Source: Anaerolineaceae bacterium (lineage in GTDB: Bacteria > Chloroflexota > Anaerolineae > Aggregatilineales > Phototrophicaceae). Taken from it: a stretch of 39,768 nt of DNA. Below are positions 9,601 to 17,781 of the stretch, in pieces. The stretch covers positions 1-39,768 of the forward strand of contig REDR01000075.1 in assembly GCA_007693385.1 (NCBI GenBank), given 5' to 3'. Made by a program: the position numbers and the translations under genes. The notes beneath the pieces are model-generated. The model was not told the origin of the DNA and did no database searches. It worked only from the letters and a program-made list of their open reading frames with translations. Position 1 is the first letter of the stretch. Each line of letters opens with the position of its first letter.

Positions 9601-10179
9601 CTGGCCGGACGCGGTGACAATCGTCTCCGGCACGTAGCCCAGCGCCAGCAAACGCGCCAGCAGATCGTCCATGCGATGCCGTTCACCGCGCCGCAGGCGC
9701 AAACAATGACGGCGGAAATCCGCGACGGGGAGCGTGCGTTGCATCAAAGCGCGGGCTGATGTCACCGTCAGGGCGCGGGCGTCGTCGTCCATGAGTACCG
9801 CGAGCGTCTCGGCGCGATCTCGCGTCGCGTCATCGCCCCATGCGGCGCGTTCGTAGAATTGCGGCGCCGGTTCGCTGAAGCGCGAAAGCGGGCGGGCGTC
9901 ATCGGCGGGCAACCACACCGGCAACTGCTCCGCGATGGTGTATGCCCGTTTGATGCGTCCGGTGATGACCACCACCGGCGCAGGCCATACCGCCGCCAAC
10001 GCGCCAATCAGATAAGGCCGCGCCGGACGCGGCACGCTCGCCGTCGCCGATCCCGCCGCGTGCAATTGATCCAGCAGGGCGGCGAAAGCGGCGCTATCGC
10101 GCAGGATGTCGCCCAGCCCATACAGATTCACCGGCGCGTTGCTGGTCGTGGCCGGTTGGTTCGGCGCGTCGTCCGTCAC
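6673..10179 (-). CDS. mfd: Transcription-repair coupling factor Mfd
   Basis: About 1168 residues, the normal Mfd length. The protein recognises RNA polymerase stalled at DNA damage, pushes it off with its ATP-driven motor and recruits UvrA. Visible parts are a UvrB-like N-terminal module ([14 protein letters not shown]), the CarD-type RNA-polymerase-interaction domain near residues 499-553 ([18 protein letters not shown]), Walker [13 protein letters not shown] near 649, the Walker B-type [12 protein letters not shown] near 748, motifs [11 protein letters not shown] and QLRGRVGRS, and the C-terminal TRCF domain from about 1030. The frame extends 49 codons further upstream (to 10326), but GAGGAGG lies 8 bases before the GTG at 10179 and homology starts near there, so GTG is the chosen start. 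The upstream extension crosses an AT-rich repeat. Confidence 0.95.
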   Translation of the reverse strand: MTDDAPNQPATTSNAPVNLYGLGDILRDSAAFAALLDQLHAAGSATASVPRPARPYLIGALAAVWPAPVVVITGRIKRAYTIAEQLPVWLPADDARPLSRFSEPAPQFYERAAWGDDATRDRAETLAVLMDDDARALTVTSARALMQRTLPVADFRRHCLRLRRGERHRMDDLLARLLALGYVPETIVTASGQFSRRGGVLDVFPVASAAPIRVDFFDDEIDTLRYFDTATQRRHAEMLEDVLLTPAREALPALLAQAAPRINPAFDEDRAALEDGADFALAGYYLPYITPHPVSLLDYVPQGALVIVEDADEWRAVTDEIIENAEGRRAEYIADGRLSPDFPTPYVDGAMLADDLTRHTVLSLGRAAPDAPAALDGVFRPGGRWGGQVRRLLPDLRAMLTAGERLVVVTAQAARLKQLWQESAADFLPTSQTIAAPPAPASVTFVNGTLSEGWSARVPDSPALHLLTDAEIFGWSRPEPRRRVARQRRKTPESDYADWREGDFVVHVDHGVGAFGGLVHRTMDGTLREYLLVRYADSGAVYVPIHQADRLTKYIGADERPPELSKLGKPEWARIKGRVKKAVQEQAQELLTLYQARAKAAGHAFAPDDHWQNELEASFPYVETQDQLASVQQVKRDMEAPVPMDRLICGDVGYGKTEVALRAAFKAVMGGKQVALLVPTTVLAQQHHDTFRERLAPFPIKIEMLSRFRDKEAQSRALPRIASGDIDIVIGTHRLLSKDITFHDLGLVIIDEEQRFGVKHKEHFKALRTQVDVLTLTATPIPRTLYMSLTGVRDISMIQTPPEERLPVVTHVGAFDENLVRSAILRELERGGQVFIVHNRVQTIDTLRHRIQEIVPEARVLVGHGQMAERQLEAVMSAFARGQADVLIATTIIESGIDIPNANTLIIDRADYLGLAQLYQLRGRVGRSAQQGYAYLFHSRKLTDEASARLQTLAENTHLGAGFDIAMRDLEIRGAGDILSTRQTGQVSAVGLHLYTQMLSDSIRQLKTGASAAESDTATAAGIVIDLPLPAYIPDDWMPEIALRLQIYRRIGALTERAQVAALRDELADRFGLLPAAVDNMLYQIEVKLLAQAANATHIIARDDGIQIRLPYLGRVNRDVLAEHLGDDVEVSRVAVTFPRDDDELWRWRLLDLLGGLRLEATTPAGEM

Positions 10180-10200
10180 GCGGTTTGCCTCCTCGTAGAG

Positions 10201-10365
10201 ATGAAAAGATTCTTGTTCTTTTTTGTAAAAAAGAACCAAAAAACTTTGGCTCTTTTCATTTTCCATCAGCCAATAAACACTATTTTGAAGTTTTTTGGCG
10301 CTACCTTTTTTCAAAAAAGGTAGCAAAAGAAACTACCTGAGCAATTACAAAAGGTGAGAAAAAGT
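10201..10365 (-). repeat. AT-rich double-hairpin repeat, copy A (mfd leader)
   Basis: This AT-rich stretch stands out from the GC-rich genes on both sides. It contains two near-perfect inverted repeats: GTTCTTTTTT / AAAAAAGAAC (10215-10224 with 10227-10236), and CTACCTTTTTT / AAAAAAGGTAG (10301-10311 with 10313-10323). On the minus strand it carries the words TTTTTCTCACCTTTT and GTTTTTTGGTTCTTTTTT, which recur in the same order at 12183-12262 in front of a plus-strand gene. It lies directly upstream of the mfd ribosome-binding site and so is probably part of the mfd leader or a mobile intergenic element. Confidence 0.65.
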
Positions 10366-10367
10366 CC

Positions 10368-11306
10368 TTACACGCTTTCGTAGGCGACCACATGCGCCAG
10401 CACGCGCTCTAACGTCTGGATGAAGCGATATTCGCCATTCAACGACATGGCCGCCACCACATAGGGCGTCTGGCCGACCAGAATGATACCGGCGTCATTC
10501 ACCACGCGCACATTCAACGGGGTATCACCGGCGGGCAATACGCCGTCCTTGCCGATGTAATTCCCCCATGCGCGTTCGATGGGCGATTGATAGCCGGAGG
10601 CGGGAATCGAGAATAGCTCTAGCGTCTGCGCGACGGCTTCTTCCGCCTGCCGCCAGCCGTACAACGGGCGCAGAGTGAGCAGATACGACCAGAAATCGGC
10701 CAGATGGCGCGGCTGGAACACGTTGCCGACGGCATACGCCGCCCCGCGATGCCACACCGCACGCTCCGGCGTCGGTGCGAAGCGGCGGTCATTCCAGCCG
10801 ACTGTCGGACTGCCCTCCCAATCCCAGCTATACAGCCCAACATCCATGCGGAGCGCTTCGCGTGTCCAGTTGTTGAACTTGACAATCGGGTTAGCGCGTC
10901 CGGGATAGTGGGCGGCGGTGGAATCCAGCAGATCGCCGGTCAAGCGGTTGTTGCTGAATACCGCCACGCGATACGCGGACGAATCCGCGCCGACCTCCCA
11001 CAGATCACGCGGGGTCATCGCCAGATAGTACAGCACGGTCATCGCTTTGAATGTGCTGGCCGATGGGTAGTAGTTTTCGGCGTTGTGCTGGATGCTGAAA
11101 TCAACCGTGCCGCGATTCCAGTTGATGCGGCGCAAATCCAGCCCGACGGCCTCCGCGCCAATCGTCTCACGGATGCGGGCGGATAGCAGGCGCACGTCGG
11201 GATCGTCGCCCGTCGTTTGCGCGTTGACCGGCCACACGCGCCCCGCCAACCAGCCCGCACCCAGTCCACCCAGCCCGCCTAAAAATGCGCGACGGCTGAT
11301 CTTCAC
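10368..11306 (-). CDS. Tat-exported class A beta-lactamase-like serine hydrolase
   Basis: 312 residues starting with a twin-arginine signal (MKISRRAFLGGLGGLG), so it is probably exported folded. The penicillin-recognising fold is shown by three active-site motifs in the right order: Ser84-Thr-Phe-Lys87 (SxxK), Ser118-Asn-Asn120 (SxN) and Lys253-Asp-Gly255 in place of KTG. I do not see the Omega-loop Glu that true class A beta-lactamases use to deacylate, so it may be a DD-peptidase or another serine hydrolase rather than a resistance enzyme. The start overlaps the stop of the HAD gene by 4 bases (ATGA), which indicates translational coupling. The C-terminus keeps the NDAGIILVGQTPYVVAAM strand typical of this fold. 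Confidence 0.85.
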   Translation of the reverse strand: MKISRRAFLGGLGGLGAGWLAGRVWPVNAQTTGDDPDVRLLSARIRETIGAEAVGLDLRRINWNRGTVDFSIQHNAENYYPSASTFKAMTVLYYLAMTPRDLWEVGADSSAYRVAVFSNNRLTGDLLDSTAAHYPGRANPIVKFNNWTREALRMDVGLYSWDWEGSPTVGWNDRRFAPTPERAVWHRGAAYAVGNVFQPRHLADFWSYLLTLRPLYGWRQAEEAVAQTLELFSIPASGYQSPIERAWGNYIGKDGVLPAGDTPLNVRVVNDAGIILVGQTPYVVAAMSLNGEYRFIQTLERVLAHVVAYESV

Positions 11307-12145
11307 GCTCGCCCTTTCTTGACCTTCATCTTATCCAGATACCAGCGAGCGCCCGCCCACGCTTTCAGCAATTCCGGCAGACCTTCGTAGGCGACATCCG
11401 GCCAGATGGCGTTATCGGGGTCGGTCAGGTCTTGCGGCGTCGCCACGCCGGTGAACACCAGCGCGGTCAGCAATCCGGCATCGCGCCCGCCGCAGATGTC
11501 GGTCTCCAGACGATCCCCGATCATCAACGTTTGTCCGGCGTCCGTGCCGGTGACGGCCAGCGCCGCGTCGAACATCGGGCGGGCAGGCTTGCCGATGATG
11601 ACCGGCTCGGCGTCGGTGGCCGCCGTCAGCGCGGCGATGATGCTCCCCGCGCCGGGCACCAGACCTTCCGGCGTCGGGAAGGTGCGATCCGGATTCGTGC
11701 CGATGAAGTCCGCACCGGCGCGGATGCACAGCGTCGCCCGCCGCAGATCATCATACGATAGATCAAACTTGACACCGGCGACTACCACATCGGGCTGACC
11801 GTCCGCGATCACATCGAATCCGGCGTCGTCCAGCGCTTCGCGCATGGCGTCCATGCCCAGCGCGTAGACCGTCGTGCCCGCCGGATAGCGTTCGGCCATA
11901 TAGCTCGCCGTCGCGGTGCTGGATGTGACGATGCGTTCCGGCGCGACATCGGGAACGCCCATGCTAGCCAGTTTCGCGGCACACTGCGCCGGAGTTTTAC
12001 TGCTGTTATTGGTCGCCAGCGCGTACGGCGTCGCGCTCTCGTCCAGCCACTCGAAAAGCTCGGCTAATCCCGGCAACGGTTGATCGCCGCGCCACAATAC
12101 GCCGTCCATATCCAGCACCACACCTTTTACATTTGCGTATTTCAT
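11303..12145 (-). CDS. HAD-IIA family phosphatase (NagD/PGP-like)
   Basis: 280 residues of a haloacid-dehalogenase-type phosphatase with a C2 cap. Motif I is LDMDGVLWRG, with nucleophile Asp12 and acid/base Asp14. Motif II is in YALATNNSSKTP, the conserved lysine is in IIGKPARPMFDAAL, and motif IV is IGDRLETDICGGRDAG. These are the hallmarks of NagD, AraL and p-nitrophenyl-phosphatase-like enzymes, which hydrolyse sugar phosphates, nucleotides or 2-phosphoglycolate; the substrate here is unknown. It is the first gene of a two-gene unit with the beta-lactamase-like protein. Confidence 0.9.
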   Translation of the reverse strand: MKYANVKGVVLDMDGVLWRGDQPLPGLAELFEWLDESATPYALATNNSSKTPAQCAAKLASMGVPDVAPERIVTSSTATASYMAERYPAGTTVYALGMDAMREALDDAGFDVIADGQPDVVVAGVKFDLSYDDLRRATLCIRAGADFIGTNPDRTFPTPEGLVPGAGSIIAALTAATDAEPVIIGKPARPMFDAALAVTGTDAGQTLMIGDRLETDICGGRDAGLLTALVFTGVATPQDLTDPDNAIWPDVAYEGLPELLKAWAGARWYLDKMKVKKGRA

Positions 12146-12182
12146 CGTTATAGTCGCTTCATTATGTAACTATGCGAGCAGA

Positions 12183-12262
12183 TTTTTTCTCACCTTTTTG
12201 AAAGAATGCAAAAGTCTTTTTTGGTTCTTTTTTCTGTAGAAAAAAGAACGAAGAACCTTTCG
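12183..12262 (+). repeat. AT-rich hairpin repeat, copy B
   Basis: A shorter relative of the element at 10201-10365. It carries TTTTTTCTCACCTTTT near its start and GTTCTTTTTT-CTGTAG-AAAAAAGAAC at 12224-12249. The 10-base arms match copy A exactly, while the loop differs in length (CTGTAG against 2 bases). It lies between the divergent HAD and glycosyltransferase genes, in the same orientation relative to its plus-strand gene as copy A is to mfd. Confidence 0.65.
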
Positions 12263-12337
12263 TTCATCCATCGCAAGCGCTCCGATGCGGCCATGCGCCC
12301 GCGACGGATGACATTATAGCGGCGTGGAGTGATGCCT

Positions 12338-13738
12338 GTGAAGATACACCCGTTGATGGTGATGGCCGTGCTGATGATGGCTTTCGCGTTGCGTCTGGGC
12401 GCGGCGGTGGATGACGTGCGCCTGCATCCTGACGAAGCGCTGTACAGCACCTATGCGCGTTCGGCGGCGGTTTTCGGCGCGTGGATGCTGGATGGCCCGG
12501 TGGATAAGCCGCCGGTCAGCCTGTACGCCAACGCGCTCAGTCAGCATTTCATCGCCGCCCGCCACACCGAATCCGGCGTGATTGATGTGCCGCTACGGGC
12601 GGGCGAATTCGCCGCCAAGTGGCCGAACGTCGTCGCCGGTCTGCTGGCGGTGGCGCTGGTGATGGCGTGGGCGCGTTCGGCGGATGGTCTGCGCGGCGGA
12701 TGGCTCGCCGCATCGCTGATGGCGGTGGCGGCGTATCCGGTAGCCTACAGCGCATCCGCCTTCACCGATATGCTGATGGTGACGCTGGCGCTCGGCGGGA
12801 TCATCGCCGCGCATCGCGGGCGGGCGGGATTAAGCGGGCTGTTGCTGGCGTTGAGCATAGCGACCAAACCGCAGGCGGTCTTTTTTCTGCCGTTGGTGTG
12901 GTTCGCGCTGAGAGATGACGGAGCGCGGGCGCGGGCGCTGTTATGGTTGGCGCTGGGATTGGTCGGGCTGGTGCTATGGGATGTCGCCCGCCCGGAAGAT
13001 AGCCTGTTCGCGCTGGGATCAGCCAACATCGATCAAGGGCGCTGGCTGGCCGACCCCGCCGACTGGCCGCCCCGCGCCGCCGCGTGGCTAGCCCATGCGG
13101 GCGGGCTATTCGGCCATCCGGCGCTGAGTCTGTTCGCCGCGTTCAGCGCGATGTGGGGTGTATGGCGCGGCGGGATGGCGCGTCTGCTGGCGCTGTGGTG
13201 CGGCGCGTTCTTCATCGGCCATATAATCAGCGCCCTGCCGACATTTGACCGCTACCTGTTGCCACTCGTGCCGCCGCTTTGCCTGCTGATGGCGTCCGCG
13301 CTGGTGACGATCCCGCGCCGGACGCGCTACGCCGTCGCCGCCGTGCTGGTGATCCTCGCGCTGGTCAACCCGCACGATCCCCGCGCCGATGTGTTCCGTC
13401 CGACTAGCGAAGCCGCGTTCATCCAGACGGCGGACTGGCTCAATAGCCGCGAGATGGGGGCGATCATCTACGATCATTGGCTGGGCTGGCAGATGGGCTA
13501 TTACATGGGCGCATGGACGGACAAGCGGCGCGTCTACTATCCGGATGCGGATACGTTCGTGGCTGATGCCCGCAATAATCCAGACCGCGCCCCGCGCTAT
13601 TTGCTGGCACCGCACACGCCCGCAAGCGATGTCGCGGTGTGGTTGGCGGCGGCGCGGGCGGACGGTTGGCGCGTATCGCTGGCCTATGCCAATGACGGCC
13701 TGCGCGTTTATCGTTTGTGGCGGGGGGATTGGGAGTAG
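12338..13738 (+). CDS. GT39-type membrane glycosyltransferase
   Basis: About 466 residues of an integral-membrane glycosyltransferase of the PMT/ArnT/GT39 kind, which uses polyprenyl-phosphate sugars on the outer face of the membrane. The first loop carries the family's acidic pair in RLHPDEALYSTYARS (Asp-Glu), followed by VDKPPVSLYANAL, the classic DKPP-type signature. Ten or more hydrophobic segments follow, and the C-terminal 100 residues form a soluble domain (YDHWLGWQMGYYMG). Start choice: GGAG at 12326-12329 is 8 bases before the GTG at 12338. An ATG at 12332 and a GTG at 12329 are in frame but sit on or too close to that site. The sugar and acceptor are unknown. Confidence 0.85.
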   Translation: MKIHPLMVMAVLMMAFALRLGAAVDDVRLHPDEALYSTYARSAAVFGAWMLDGPVDKPPVSLYANALSQHFIAARHTESGVIDVPLRAGEFAAKWPNVVAGLLAVALVMAWARSADGLRGGWLAASLMAVAAYPVAYSASAFTDMLMVTLALGGIIAAHRGRAGLSGLLLALSIATKPQAVFFLPLVWFALRDDGARARALLWLALGLVGLVLWDVARPEDSLFALGSANIDQGRWLADPADWPPRAAAWLAHAGGLFGHPALSLFAAFSAMWGVWRGGMARLLALWCGAFFIGHIISALPTFDRYLLPLVPPLCLLMASALVTIPRRTRYAVAAVLVILALVNPHDPRADVFRPTSEAAFIQTADWLNSREMGAIIYDHWLGWQMGYYMGAWTDKRRVYYPDADTFVADARNNPDRAPRYLLAPHTPASDVAVWLAAARADGWRVSLAYANDGLRVYRLWRGDWE

Positions 13739-13767
13739 CCGCTTAGTCGGTTGTTGTGGTTGGCGGC

Positions 13768-14178
13768 TTAACGTCGCTGATGATGCAAAGCCAGTAAATC
13801 CTGTATGGTGGCAATCAGATTATTAGCGAGATAGGATTTCGTCAAATAGCGATCCGCGCCGATTTCCAGACCTTCGCGGATTTTATCGTGGTCGGCGATG
13901 GCCGATAATACCACGACGCGCACCGTGTCGAATTGCGATTGCTCGCGCAGTTGGCGCAGGAAGTCCAGCCCGCTTACATCGGGCAACATCATATCCAGAA
14001 CCAGCACATGCGGCAATACGCCCTGTTCATGCGCTCGCTTGAGCAAGTCGGCGGCCTCAACAGCCGATTCCGCGCTGATGATTTCCATTTCAGCACGGGT
14101 CAAAAGGGTGGAAACCAGCCGTTGCAGGGCGTCGTCGTCATCGACCACCATCACACGCGGCTTCTCTTGCGGTAACAC
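13768..14178 (-). CDS. Single-domain response regulator (CheY-like)
   Basis: 136 residues, a receiver domain with no output domain. The conserved sites are intact: acidic pocket Asp13-Asp14, phosphoacceptor Asp62 in LVLDMMLPD, Ser92 (the Thr/Ser switch) and Lys114 in YLTKSYL. It probably works by protein contact after being phosphorylated by a histidine kinase. No kinase gene lies nearby, so it is an orphan. The start is a GTG with AAAGG 7 bases upstream. The last residues (LALHHQRR) are basic. Confidence 0.93.
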   Translation of the reverse strand: MLPQEKPRVMVVDDDDALQRLVSTLLTRAEMEIISAESAVEAADLLKRAHEQGVLPHVLVLDMMLPDVSGLDFLRQLREQSQFDTVRVVVLSAIADHDKIREGLEIGADRYLTKSYLANNLIATIQDLLALHHQRR

Positions 14179-14335
14179 ACACGAACCTTTCTCATCTAAC
14201 AGACTCGATCACGTTATTAGCATACCACAAATCAGCATGGTCTACACCTTTGCGAAAGTCTCCGATTAGATGTATCCTGATAGCATAGGCATTTGATAGA
14301 TTGAGCATCACCGTGCAAACGAAGGCAAAGTTAAG

Positions 14336-15349
14336 ATGTCGCTCAAACGGCTCATAGTGATATTACCCATTCTGGCGCTGGCGCTAACCGCCTGCCTCAA
14401 GCAGGCTAGCCCGCCCGTCGAGGTCATCGCGGAGGCACAACAGGCCGACGCACAGCAGGCCGTCACCATCGCGCCCGCTACCGAGACGCCCGACCCGGAC
14501 GAATTGACGCTGATTACCAGCACGCCCGCCATCCGCGAGGCAACCGACACACCCGACCCGACGCCGACACAAGAGACGCTTTTCACCGAAGCGCCACCCA
14601 CCGATGAACCGGCAGACATAGACGAACCCACCGATCAACCGGCGCAACAACCGACAGCCGACGACATCGTACTGATTACCGCCACACCATTCACCGGCCA
14701 GCCGACGACTAGCGGCGCGGTTGATCCGGTACAGGTGCAAGCCACCAGCACGCCATTCGTACAGACCACGCGACCGGTCATCACGCCCGGCTCACCGATG
14801 GGCGGCGAGAGCGCCATCGCTACGCCGACTCCGCCCGCCGAAACCGACCCGGAAGCCGTCAGCACCCCGTCAGGGCTGGTCACGCCGACGGACGCCTTCT
14901 TCCCCGACGATCCCGCCGAAGTACCGGAAGAATGTATCTATGTGGTGCGGCGCGGTGATACGTTGTTCCGCATCGCGCTGAACAACAATACCACCGTCGC
15001 TGAAGTTCAGGCGATCAACCCCGGCTTGAATCCGAACCTGATCCGCCCGGGACAGGAGATCATCCTGCCCGACTGCGAAGCCGAACCCACCGCCGCGCCG
15101 CCCGCCCCTGATGGGCAAACCGGCACATCCGCCCAGCCGGTACCGCTTGGTGGCACGCCGAGCGCGGAAGATGGCGGCATCACCGCCGGTATCGAAGCCA
15201 CCCATGTGGTGCAATCCGGCGAGACGCTCGGCGCGATTGCGCGGCGCTACGGCGTGACGATCAACGCCATCGTCGCCCGCAATAACATCACCAACCCCAA
15301 CGTGCTATCCGTCGGGCAGGAACTCATCATCCCCGCGCCGGGTGGATAA
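14336..15349 (+). CDS. Lipoprotein with two LysM domains
   Basis: 337 residues. The N-terminus (MSLKRLIVILPILALALTAC) ends in the lipobox LTAC, so the mature protein is predicted to be lipid-anchored at Cys20. Residues 25-185 are a low-complexity Thr/Pro/Glu/Asp linker, probably a flexible spacer. A LysM domain follows at about 200-245 (YVVRRGDTLFRIALNNNTT to RPGQEIILP), then a second at about 290-335 (HVVQSGETLGAIARRYGVT to VGQELIIP). LysM binds N-acetylglucosamine in peptidoglycan or chitin, so this is a surface protein that grips glycan. No catalytic domain is present. It converges with holB, leaving only 4 bases between the stops. Confidence 0.9.
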   Translation: MSLKRLIVILPILALALTACLKQASPPVEVIAEAQQADAQQAVTIAPATETPDPDELTLITSTPAIREATDTPDPTPTQETLFTEAPPTDEPADIDEPTDQPAQQPTADDIVLITATPFTGQPTTSGAVDPVQVQATSTPFVQTTRPVITPGSPMGGESAIATPTPPAETDPEAVSTPSGLVTPTDAFFPDDPAEVPEECIYVVRRGDTLFRIALNNNTTVAEVQAINPGLNPNLIRPGQEIILPDCEAEPTAAPPAPDGQTGTSAQPVPLGGTPSAEDGGITAGIEATHVVQSGETLGAIARRYGVTINAIVARNNITNPNVLSVGQELIIPAPGG

Positions 15350-15353
15350 TCGC

Positions 15354-16379
15354 TCAACGACGCGGGACGGGATAATCCAGAAACAACACTTCCAGCGCCA
15401 GACGTAAATTCAAATTGTACGTCAGGCGCTCTAATAGCGTCTGCGTGGCGCGGAGCGCGGTGAGCGCCGCCTGTGGCGTCACATCATAGGCGGTGCGCTC
15501 AATCGTCGCCCGCCGGTCTACGTTGCACAGCCGTTCCGCCCGCCCTTCCAGATACAGCAACAGATCGCGCCAATAACTCAGCCACAGCGCCAACAACGGC
15601 GCCAGCGCCGCCTTATCACGGGCGAGAGCGCCCGCGATGTCAAAGCGTTCGCTGAGTCCGGAGCGTATGATGTGGTCGAGTTGGTCGAGCGCTTCCTCAC
15701 GCCCGCGCAGGATGTCCGGCTGATGCAGGGCGTCAATCGCCCAGCCCGGACGCCCGCCGCTAATCCGGCTGAGCAATTCGGCGGAGTCGTCGTCCGCGCC
15801 ATAATGACGAATCAGCACATCGCGGATGATGGACGGCGCGACGGGGCGCAGATGGATGATCTGACTGCGGCTGGTGATCGTGCTGAGGATCGGCTCTAGC
15901 GAAGGCGTCAGCAAGATCAAGACCGCGTGCGGCGGCGGCTCTTCCAGCGTCTTGAGCAAAGCGTCCTGTGCGCGGGGCAAGGCGCGTTCAAACCCCTGAA
16001 AGATGGCGATGCGGTAGCGGCCTTCGTAGGGCTTCATGGCGATGCGCGATGTGACGGCGCGGATCGCTTCGATTTTCAGCACGCCGGTCTTGGGGTCGTT
16101 TTCGCCGTAGATGATGTCGCTGTGGTTGGCGCTCATGATCTTCTTGCAATCACGGCAGACGCCACACGGACGCGCCGCCATATCCGGCGACGTGCAATTG
16201 AGCGTCATGGCGAAGGCGTGCGCCAGCGTGTTCTTGCCGACATTAGGCGGCCCGGCGATCAGGTACGCATGGCGCACACGCCGGTTGAAGATACCCTTTT
16301 GCAGATAGTCCACCGCCCAATCGTGCCCGAAGATCGGCCAGATATGCTGATTCATCGTCGTCGCGTTCTGTTGGTACAT
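15354..16379 (-). CDS. holB: DNA polymerase III subunit delta' (clamp loader)
   Basis: 341 residues. The start WPIFGHDWAVDYLQKGI matches the family opening. The P-loop GPPNVGKN is at residues 43-50, and the zinc module has Cys62, Cys72, Cys75 and Cys78, as in DnaX and delta' proteins. KTLEEPPPHAVLILLTPSLEPILSTITSR carries the sensor 1 region and the SRxQ arginine-finger-like segment. The C-terminal collar helices end near DYPVPRR. Delta' is the rigid stator of the clamp loader; unlike E. coli delta', the P-loop here is well kept, as in many other phyla. Met1 at 16379 has no good ribosome-binding site, and Met9 (16355) is a possible alternative start. The upstream gene ends 13 bases away. Confidence 0.9.
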   Translation of the reverse strand: MYQQNATTMNQHIWPIFGHDWAVDYLQKGIFNRRVRHAYLIAGPPNVGKNTLAHAFAMTLNCTSPDMAARPCGVCRDCKKIMSANHSDIIYGENDPKTGVLKIEAIRAVTSRIAMKPYEGRYRIAIFQGFERALPRAQDALLKTLEEPPPHAVLILLTPSLEPILSTITSRSQIIHLRPVAPSIIRDVLIRHYGADDDSAELLSRISGGRPGWAIDALHQPDILRGREEALDQLDHIIRSGLSERFDIAGALARDKAALAPLLALWLSYWRDLLLYLEGRAERLCNVDRRATIERTAYDVTPQAALTALRATQTLLERLTYNLNLRLALEVLFLDYPVPRR

Positions 16380-16392
16380 AGCTAGCGGGCGC

Positions 16393-16875
16393 TCATTGCA
16401 GGAAGGCCGGTAATTCGCCGGTCTGGTTGAATTGCCAGATGAAATAGGCGATCACCGCCAGCACGATCAACGAGATCACCCAGCCGATAATGCGCCCCCG
16501 CGTTAACGGGCGTCCGGTGATGAACTCAAAGACGCCAACCGGCTGACCGCGATTCAGTTTGTATTGCACGCGCCGCCGGTTGTAATGGCTCATCGGCATG
16601 TAAGATAGCACGATGCCCCACAGCGTCCCGCGCACCATACGCCCCGCCTCTTGCCGCATAAGGCCGCCGAAATTCTGGTTGAGATACGAGCCGAGCGCCT
16701 GCGGGGTGAATTCATCCGGCAGGGGAGCGGTGCCCGGCGACATCTGCCCGCCGAAATTGTCGTTGACGTAGCGTTGCATCGTCTGCGGCGTGATTTCATC
16801 CGGCAACGGTGGGAAATCTTCGGGGAGTTGGGCTTCCAGTTCTTCGCGTGAAATTTCTTGTTGTTTGTCCGTCAT
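16393..16875 (-). CDS. Single-TM protein with duplicated LPDE...NFGG motif
   Basis: About 160 residues; I do not recognise a named family. The N-terminal half holds two copies of a 22-residue motif 28 residues apart, LPDEITPQTMQRYVNDNFGG and LPDEFTPQALGSYLNQNFGG, identical at 14 of 22 positions counting the two residues that follow each. A basic stretch (YNRRRVQYKLNRG) and one clear membrane helix near the C-terminus (IIGWVISLIVLAVIAYFIW) follow, so the repeats are probably cytoplasmic. Met1 (16878) and Met2 (16875) are adjacent; GGAG lies 5 bases before the second. Its location immediately upstream of holB suggests cotranscription, but not necessarily shared function. Confidence 0.75.
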   Translation of the reverse strand: MTDKQQEISREELEAQLPEDFPPLPDEITPQTMQRYVNDNFGGQMSPGTAPLPDEFTPQALGSYLNQNFGGLMRQEAGRMVRGTLWGIVLSYMPMSHYNRRRVQYKLNRGQPVGVFEFITGRPLTRGRIIGWVISLIVLAVIAYFIWQFNQTGELPAFLQ

Positions 16876-16963
16876 CATCGCTCCGTGATAGGCTAGCGGT
16901 CATCATGCTGATGATTCTATCACATCACCGAGCGAAAATTCGCGCCCGATTCTAGGCGCGTAT

Positions 16964-17007
16964 GGGCGTAGTCGTTAAATCGTGGTGTTTAATTGCACGC
17001 TACGCCC
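16964..17007. repeat. GGGCGTAG palindromic intergenic element (1)
   Basis: GGGCGTAG at 16964-16971 is mirrored by CTACGCCC at 17000-17007, and the right arm continues into the CTACGCCCCTACA word seen at other gaps in this window. It sits in the gap between the LPDE-repeat protein and the DoxX-type gene. It looks like a degenerate copy of the dispersed GTAGGGGCG repeat. Confidence 0.5.
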
Positions 17008-17040
17008 CTACAAACATCTACCGGATTGATCGCGCCCGCA

Positions 17041-17625
17041 TTATGCCCGTGATGATTCCGCCGTTTCGACAGGCGGCGGTGACCAGAACGCGCTCAGGCG
17101 GCGGGTGAGGAAATAATCCAGCCCGTAATAACCGGCGATCTTCCACGCGGCCAGCAAGCCGAACGTGATCGGAAACATGATGCCATTATTGCCGGCTGAT
17201 CCCGCCAGCAGATATGACCAGTGTAGCACGATGGCGGCTAGCGCGGTGAAGCCGACAAACGCGCCCAATATGAACAGTACGCCGAACATTAACTCCGCGA
17301 TGACGATAGTCGGTGCCATCCACTGGTACGCGCCCGCATCCAGTAAGGTTTGCAGGAAATCACGATACCAGCCGTAGGTGATCGGCGCGGGACCGGCCTC
17401 CGGCACGCGCACCTGCATCTCCCAGAAGCCGCGCACCACCGCGCCGGATTGCATCCAGCCCGGATCGCTCAACTTCGGCAGGGCGATTTCCAACCACTTC
17501 AGGCCGATCAACACGCGGATCACCGTCCAGAACCCCGCCATGCGCGGATCGTTGAAGATGAAGCGCACGATGCCCGGATTTTTGACTTCCGCGCCGGATG
17601 GTGTTTTGACTGCTTGACGTTGCAT
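17041..17625 (-). CDS. DoxX-family membrane protein
   Basis: 194 residues with about four hydrophobic segments. The segment LIGLKWLEIALPKLSDPGWM and the later APTIVIAELMFGVLFILGAFVGFTALAAIV match DoxX/TQO-like proteins, which include the small subunit of archaeal thiosulfate:quinone oxidoreductase as well as many of unknown role. YLLAGSAGNNGIMFPITFGLLAAWKIAGYYGLD near the end is the usual helix pair with a Gly-Asn turn. The soluble N-terminal 35 residues are basic. No redox partner gene lies beside it, so a thiosulfate role is not supported. Confidence 0.8.
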   Translation of the reverse strand: MQRQAVKTPSGAEVKNPGIVRFIFNDPRMAGFWTVIRVLIGLKWLEIALPKLSDPGWMQSGAVVRGFWEMQVRVPEAGPAPITYGWYRDFLQTLLDAGAYQWMAPTIVIAELMFGVLFILGAFVGFTALAAIVLHWSYLLAGSAGNNGIMFPITFGLLAAWKIAGYYGLDYFLTRRLSAFWSPPPVETAESSRA

Positions 17626-17731
17626 CAGGTTCTCCTATGATTTATAACGTTTACGTGATACTAAACATTATAAATCCTACGTGCCGTGATGTGAATATCC
17701 TTTCAGCAAAAGCTCACGTCGCGGCGAATTG

Positions 17732-17740
17732 TGATATAAA
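17732..17740 (+). promoter_or_regulatory. Extended -10 promoter candidate
   Basis: TGATATAAA matches an extended -10 (TGn followed by TATAAA) and lies about 42 bases before the ATG at 17782 in an AT-richer gap. No convincing -35 box is seen upstream, which is acceptable for an extended -10 promoter. Confidence 0.4.
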
Positions 17741-17781
17741 TAAGGACGGTTGACCGCGAACACGAGACATCACAACGGATT

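Noticed and set aside
9103-9759. A 218-codon plus-strand open frame inside mfd
   Set aside because: It is antisense to a strongly conserved part of Mfd, has no ribosome-binding site or recognisable domain, and has the Arg/Gln-rich composition of a shadow frame.
13751-13765. GTTGTTGTGGTTGGC, close to the GTTGTCGTGGTTGGC of the repeat near dps
   Set aside because: Only 15 bases, with one mismatch and no similarity outside, in low-complexity GT-rich sequence; likely chance.
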